Positions 6,640-8,323 of a stretch of DNA of 8,323 bases are shown one piece after another. The notes under the pieces are model-generated. The model was not told where the DNA came from and did no database searches. It saw nothing but the letters and a program-made list of their open reading frames with translations. A program made the position numbers and the translations under genes. Location of the stretch: NCBI GenBank assembly GCA_044448905.1, contig JBIOHJ010000132.1, positions 1 to 8,323 on the forward strand. The letters run 5' to 3'. The stretch is from JBIOHJ01 sp044448905 (GTDB lineage Bacteria > Bacteroidota > Bacteroidia > AKYH767-A > OLB10). Numbering within the stretch: the first letter of the stretch is position 1; every line of letters begins with the position of its first letter.

Positions 6640-7998
6640 TTAGGGGGCTTTTATTATCTTCCTCACCACCCTTTCTTTTTCATTACTCACGGTAACAAAA
6701 TAAATTCCCTGCGGCAGGTGGCTTATATCAACCGTTGCTTTTTCCTTAAACTGTTTGGCAAGAAGTTGCTCGCCTAATGTATTGTGAAGTATAACGGTGG
6801 TGTTATTTGTTTTTGAAGAGGATTGGATGGTGAGGTGGGTGGTGGCGGGGTTGGGGAAAAGAGATAGTTGACTTTGAGGCTTTGTATTTGTATTAATTCC
6901 GGTTGGAAGAAAATAGCTGGTAATAAAATTAGGTAAGCCAAGCTGAGTATATTTTCCAGCCAGCCAAATACCGCTATCAATATAATTACACTGTATTCCC
7001 GGCAATTCAGGAGCATTAATGACACCTAAATATGAGGAAAATAAACTCACATATATTTTTCCGTCAGGTCCAAGCTGCATAGCTCCGTCTGAAAAGGTAT
7101 TTGCTATAAGTTGATGAGAAGAATTAATTATTGAATCATTATTGGATGTGATATCCCATTGATGAATCTCTCCATAGGTTCCATTGAATAAGCAACAATA
7201 TAAGTAATTCCCCATTGGAGAAAACTCTATTCCATAAGCACCTCCGGTTGGCAGTGACAATATTTTTTGGTTTGAAACAATTCCTGTTGATGTATTGAAA
7301 TCATATAATGAACAGTTAGGTATTCCTTCTGCGAATTTAGAACCATCGGGTGAAAATTTCATATATCCCGCACCTACAAATAGAGTAGATCCTACATTAC
7401 TTATCACCGGAGAAGGGGAAATGCCAGTGGAAGTAATAAGATAAGCATAGTGACTGTTACTGTTAGAAAGGCGAACCATCACCCATACATCTATTCCATT
7501 GGAATGTTTTACTGCGGTAAGTTGTTCGGAAACTGGCGACAACAGATAAATGTTTTTTAAAGTAACATCCCCCTTACCATTATTTAAGGACATATCAACA
7601 ATTGAATAGCTGAACAAGGGCGAAGCCATTCCCTGCCCATTGTTGGGAGTAAAAATGTAATACAATAAATTATTTCCGGGAAACGGAACAATTAATGCTG
7701 ACTGTGTAGATGAGAGTCCGCCCAAGAGCGAATTTCCATTTGGCATTTGTGTATGGCTGCTATCCCAAACACTTACTCCATCAGTATAAAACAATAGATT
7801 TCCATTTGCATCGCTTATGGAGGCACATCCTTCCAATTGAAACATCGCGCTATTAGTAAGCGCGACCGGAGAACCTGAATTAAAATCCACACCTGCACTA
7901 TCTCCAAAATACCAAATATAATTTTCCTTCTGTGCAAAAACGGCATACGCAAAAACACAAACCCAAATCAAAACCCCGGCAACTATTTTTCTTTTCAT
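6640..7998 (-). CDS. Secreted beta-propeller-like protein with T9SS type A sorting domain
   Basis: A 452-residue cell-surface or secreted protein. The signal peptide is residues 1-22 (VFA before Q23). The body begins with the family motif WYFGDSAGVDFNSG (29-42), then DANGNLLFYTDGVSVWD and SSTQSALIVPFPG, followed by repeated blade-like motifs MKFSPDGSKFA, IEFSPMGNYLY and MQLGPDGKIYVS. These PDG-type repeats suggest a WD40/PD40-like propeller seen in many Bacteroidota surface proteins; no catalytic motif is evident. The sorting domain occupies about 377-452 (LSLFPNP, TLGEQ, LPQGIYFVTV, RKIIKAP). An in-frame ATG at 8058 would add 20 residues, but it lies in repeat-like DNA and would bury the signal peptide, so MKRK is chosen. 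A one-mismatch -7 box (TATTTTCG, 8016-8023) lies upstream without a clear -33. The last residues, AP-stop, seem to come from an adjoining repeat. Confidence 0.83.
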   Translation of the reverse strand: MKRKIVAGVLIWVCVFAYAVFAQKENYIWYFGDSAGVDFNSGSPVALTNSAMFQLEGCASISDANGNLLFYTDGVSVWDSSHTQMPNGNSLLGGLSSTQSALIVPFPGNNLLYYIFTPNNGQGMASPLFSYSIVDMSLNNGKGDVTLKNIYLLSPVSEQLTAVKHSNGIDVWVMVRLSNSNSHYAYLITSTGISPSPVISNVGSTLFVGAGYMKFSPDGSKFAEGIPNCSLYDFNTSTGIVSNQKILSLPTGGAYGIEFSPMGNYLYCCLFNGTYGEIHQWDITSNNDSIINSSHQLIANTFSDGAMQLGPDGKIYVSLFSSYLGVINAPELPGIQCNYIDSGIWLAGKYTQLGLPNFITSYFLPTGINTNTKPQSQLSLFPNPATTHLTIQSSSKTNNTTVILHNTLGEQLLAKQFKEKATVDISHLPQGIYFVTVSNEKERVVRKIIKAP

Positions 7999-8063
7999 CC
8001 CATTATAATATAAAACGAAAATACAACTTAATTTTAATTCATAACCCCTGACCCCCAACGGAG

Positions 8064-8193
8064 AATGTCATTAAGTTAAAGATTTTATATTGCCACAAAG
8101 GCGCCAAGTCACCAAGAAACACAAAGAAAACTTAGTGAAACTTTGTGTCTTAGTGTCTTAGTGGCGTACTCTTTTTTTTAACTTAATGACATT
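8064..8193. repeat. 130-bp symmetric foldback element with CACnAAG arms (MITE-like)
   Basis: Perfect 17-bp terminal inverted repeats (AATGTCATTAAGTTAAA at 8064-8080, its reverse complement at 8177-8193) share one exact centre with an inner stem at 8092-8165. The left arm carries CACaAAG, CGCcAAG, CACcAAG and CACaAAG; the right arm carries CTTaGTG, CTTtGTG, CTTaGTG and CTTaGTG; the loop is AAAA (8127-8130). Every left unit faces a right unit, with a mismatch at the central base each time and one G-T wobble in the second unit. Eleven largely unpaired bases separate each terminal repeat from the stem. Eight T's (8172-8179) follow the stem on the plus strand. No target-site duplication and no ORF are seen. 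It may be a non-autonomous mobile repeat, a repeated extragenic palindrome, or a terminator. Confidence 0.8.
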
Positions 8194-8323
8194 GCCCCTA
8201 AGAGGTGATGTGTAAAAAACCCATTCCACAGCCCGGAAGTCCTCAGCCACCATCCGGTAGTTCACTGTCGTGCTATGGCAGTTCTTTATCATACTATAGA
8301 TATTCTCTGTCATACTATGGTAA
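8158..8323 (-). other. Doubtful partial ORF over the tandem array, open at the window edge
   Basis: On the minus strand a frame is open from the right edge to a TAA at 8158-8160. From an ATG at 8311-8313 it would encode 51 residues (MTENIYSMIKNCHSTTVN..., then MVAEDFRAVEWVFYTSPL). Its stop and last residues lie inside the foldback element, and its N-terminal part is the 21-bp array read as a seven-residue repeat. The opposite strand is also open: ATG at 8208 with an AGAGG just upstream would give a Ser/Tyr-rich SLSYYG-type repeat to the edge. Both frames are open partly because 21 is divisible by three. I cannot say that either is expressed. Together with 7999-8063, which is only the propeller gene's upstream region, this 325-bp end holds no confident gene. 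Confidence 0.2.
8240..8323. repeat. 21-bp tandem array running off the right edge
   Basis: Units lie at 8240-8260, 8261-8281, 8282-8302 and 8303-8323. The last three are clearly related (TTC-starting, with GTCnTnCTATGG or TATCATACTATAG cores). The first matches the last at about 13 of 21 positions, with many T/C differences. A more decayed unit may precede at 8219-8239, ending CCCGGAAG where the next ends TCCGGTAG. The array is cut by the window, so its full copy number is unknown. Confidence 0.65.

Noticed and set aside
6589..6777. 62-codon plus-strand frame starting MSGKPARW
   Set aside because: It covers the palindrome and the 3' end of the propeller gene, so it reads repeat DNA and antisense sorting-domain codons.
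8016..8023. TATTTTCG on the minus strand as the promoter of the propeller gene
   Set aside because: It has one mismatch to TAnnTTTG and no TTTG at a suitable distance upstream; possible but too weak to list as a feature.
8064..8193. Foldback element as a CRISPR array
   Set aside because: The units are 7-8 bp and inverted about a centre; there are no unique spacers and no cas genes.

Overview
The window looks like a chromosomal segment from a member of the Bacteroidota, plausibly a Cytophagales/Chitinophagales-like lineage. Three things point there: a DUF4175-type giant membrane/coiled-coil protein, which is a Bacteroidota family; two secreted proteins ending in type IX secretion (T9SS) type A sorting domains; and -7 elements matching the Bacteroidota promoter consensus TAnnTTTG. 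No rRNA, tRNA, CRISPR array or transposase gene is visible.

Plus-strand block, 1-4802: a class I SAM-dependent methyltransferase of the RlmI-like group (17-898), a 1113-residue DUF4175 protein (986-4327), and a small RsbW/anti-sigma-type ATPase (4383-4802). From memory, DUF4175 and this ATPase commonly precede ybeY and mnmG in Bacteroidota. Here the order stops after the ATPase and an opposite-strand cluster begins 14 bp later.

Minus-strand block, 4817-7998, read right to left: a 452-residue secreted beta-propeller-like protein with a T9SS sorting domain (6640-7998); then a second T9SS cargo protein (5477-6508) with its own candidate promoter; then, 3 bp downstream, a small outer-membrane beta-barrel protein (4817-5473). 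All three have Sec signal peptides, so this block is an envelope/secretion module. The two sorting domains are clearly related to each other at protein level and share short identical DNA stretches. The T9SS machinery itself is not in the window.

The window is rich in short periodic repeats. Three tracts have a 7-bp period with three different units: one inside the methyltransferase gene, one inside the DUF4175 gene, and one filling the gap before the ATPase gene. A perfect 18-bp palindrome sits just after the propeller gene, in a repeat-like context that seems to supply that gene's last two codons and stop. The right end (7999-8323) has no convincing gene. It holds a 130-bp centre-symmetric foldback element (8064-8193) whose arms are built from CACnAAG units mismatched at every central position, followed by a decaying 21-bp tandem array that runs off the window edge. 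The foldback and array are the least explained part of the sequence.
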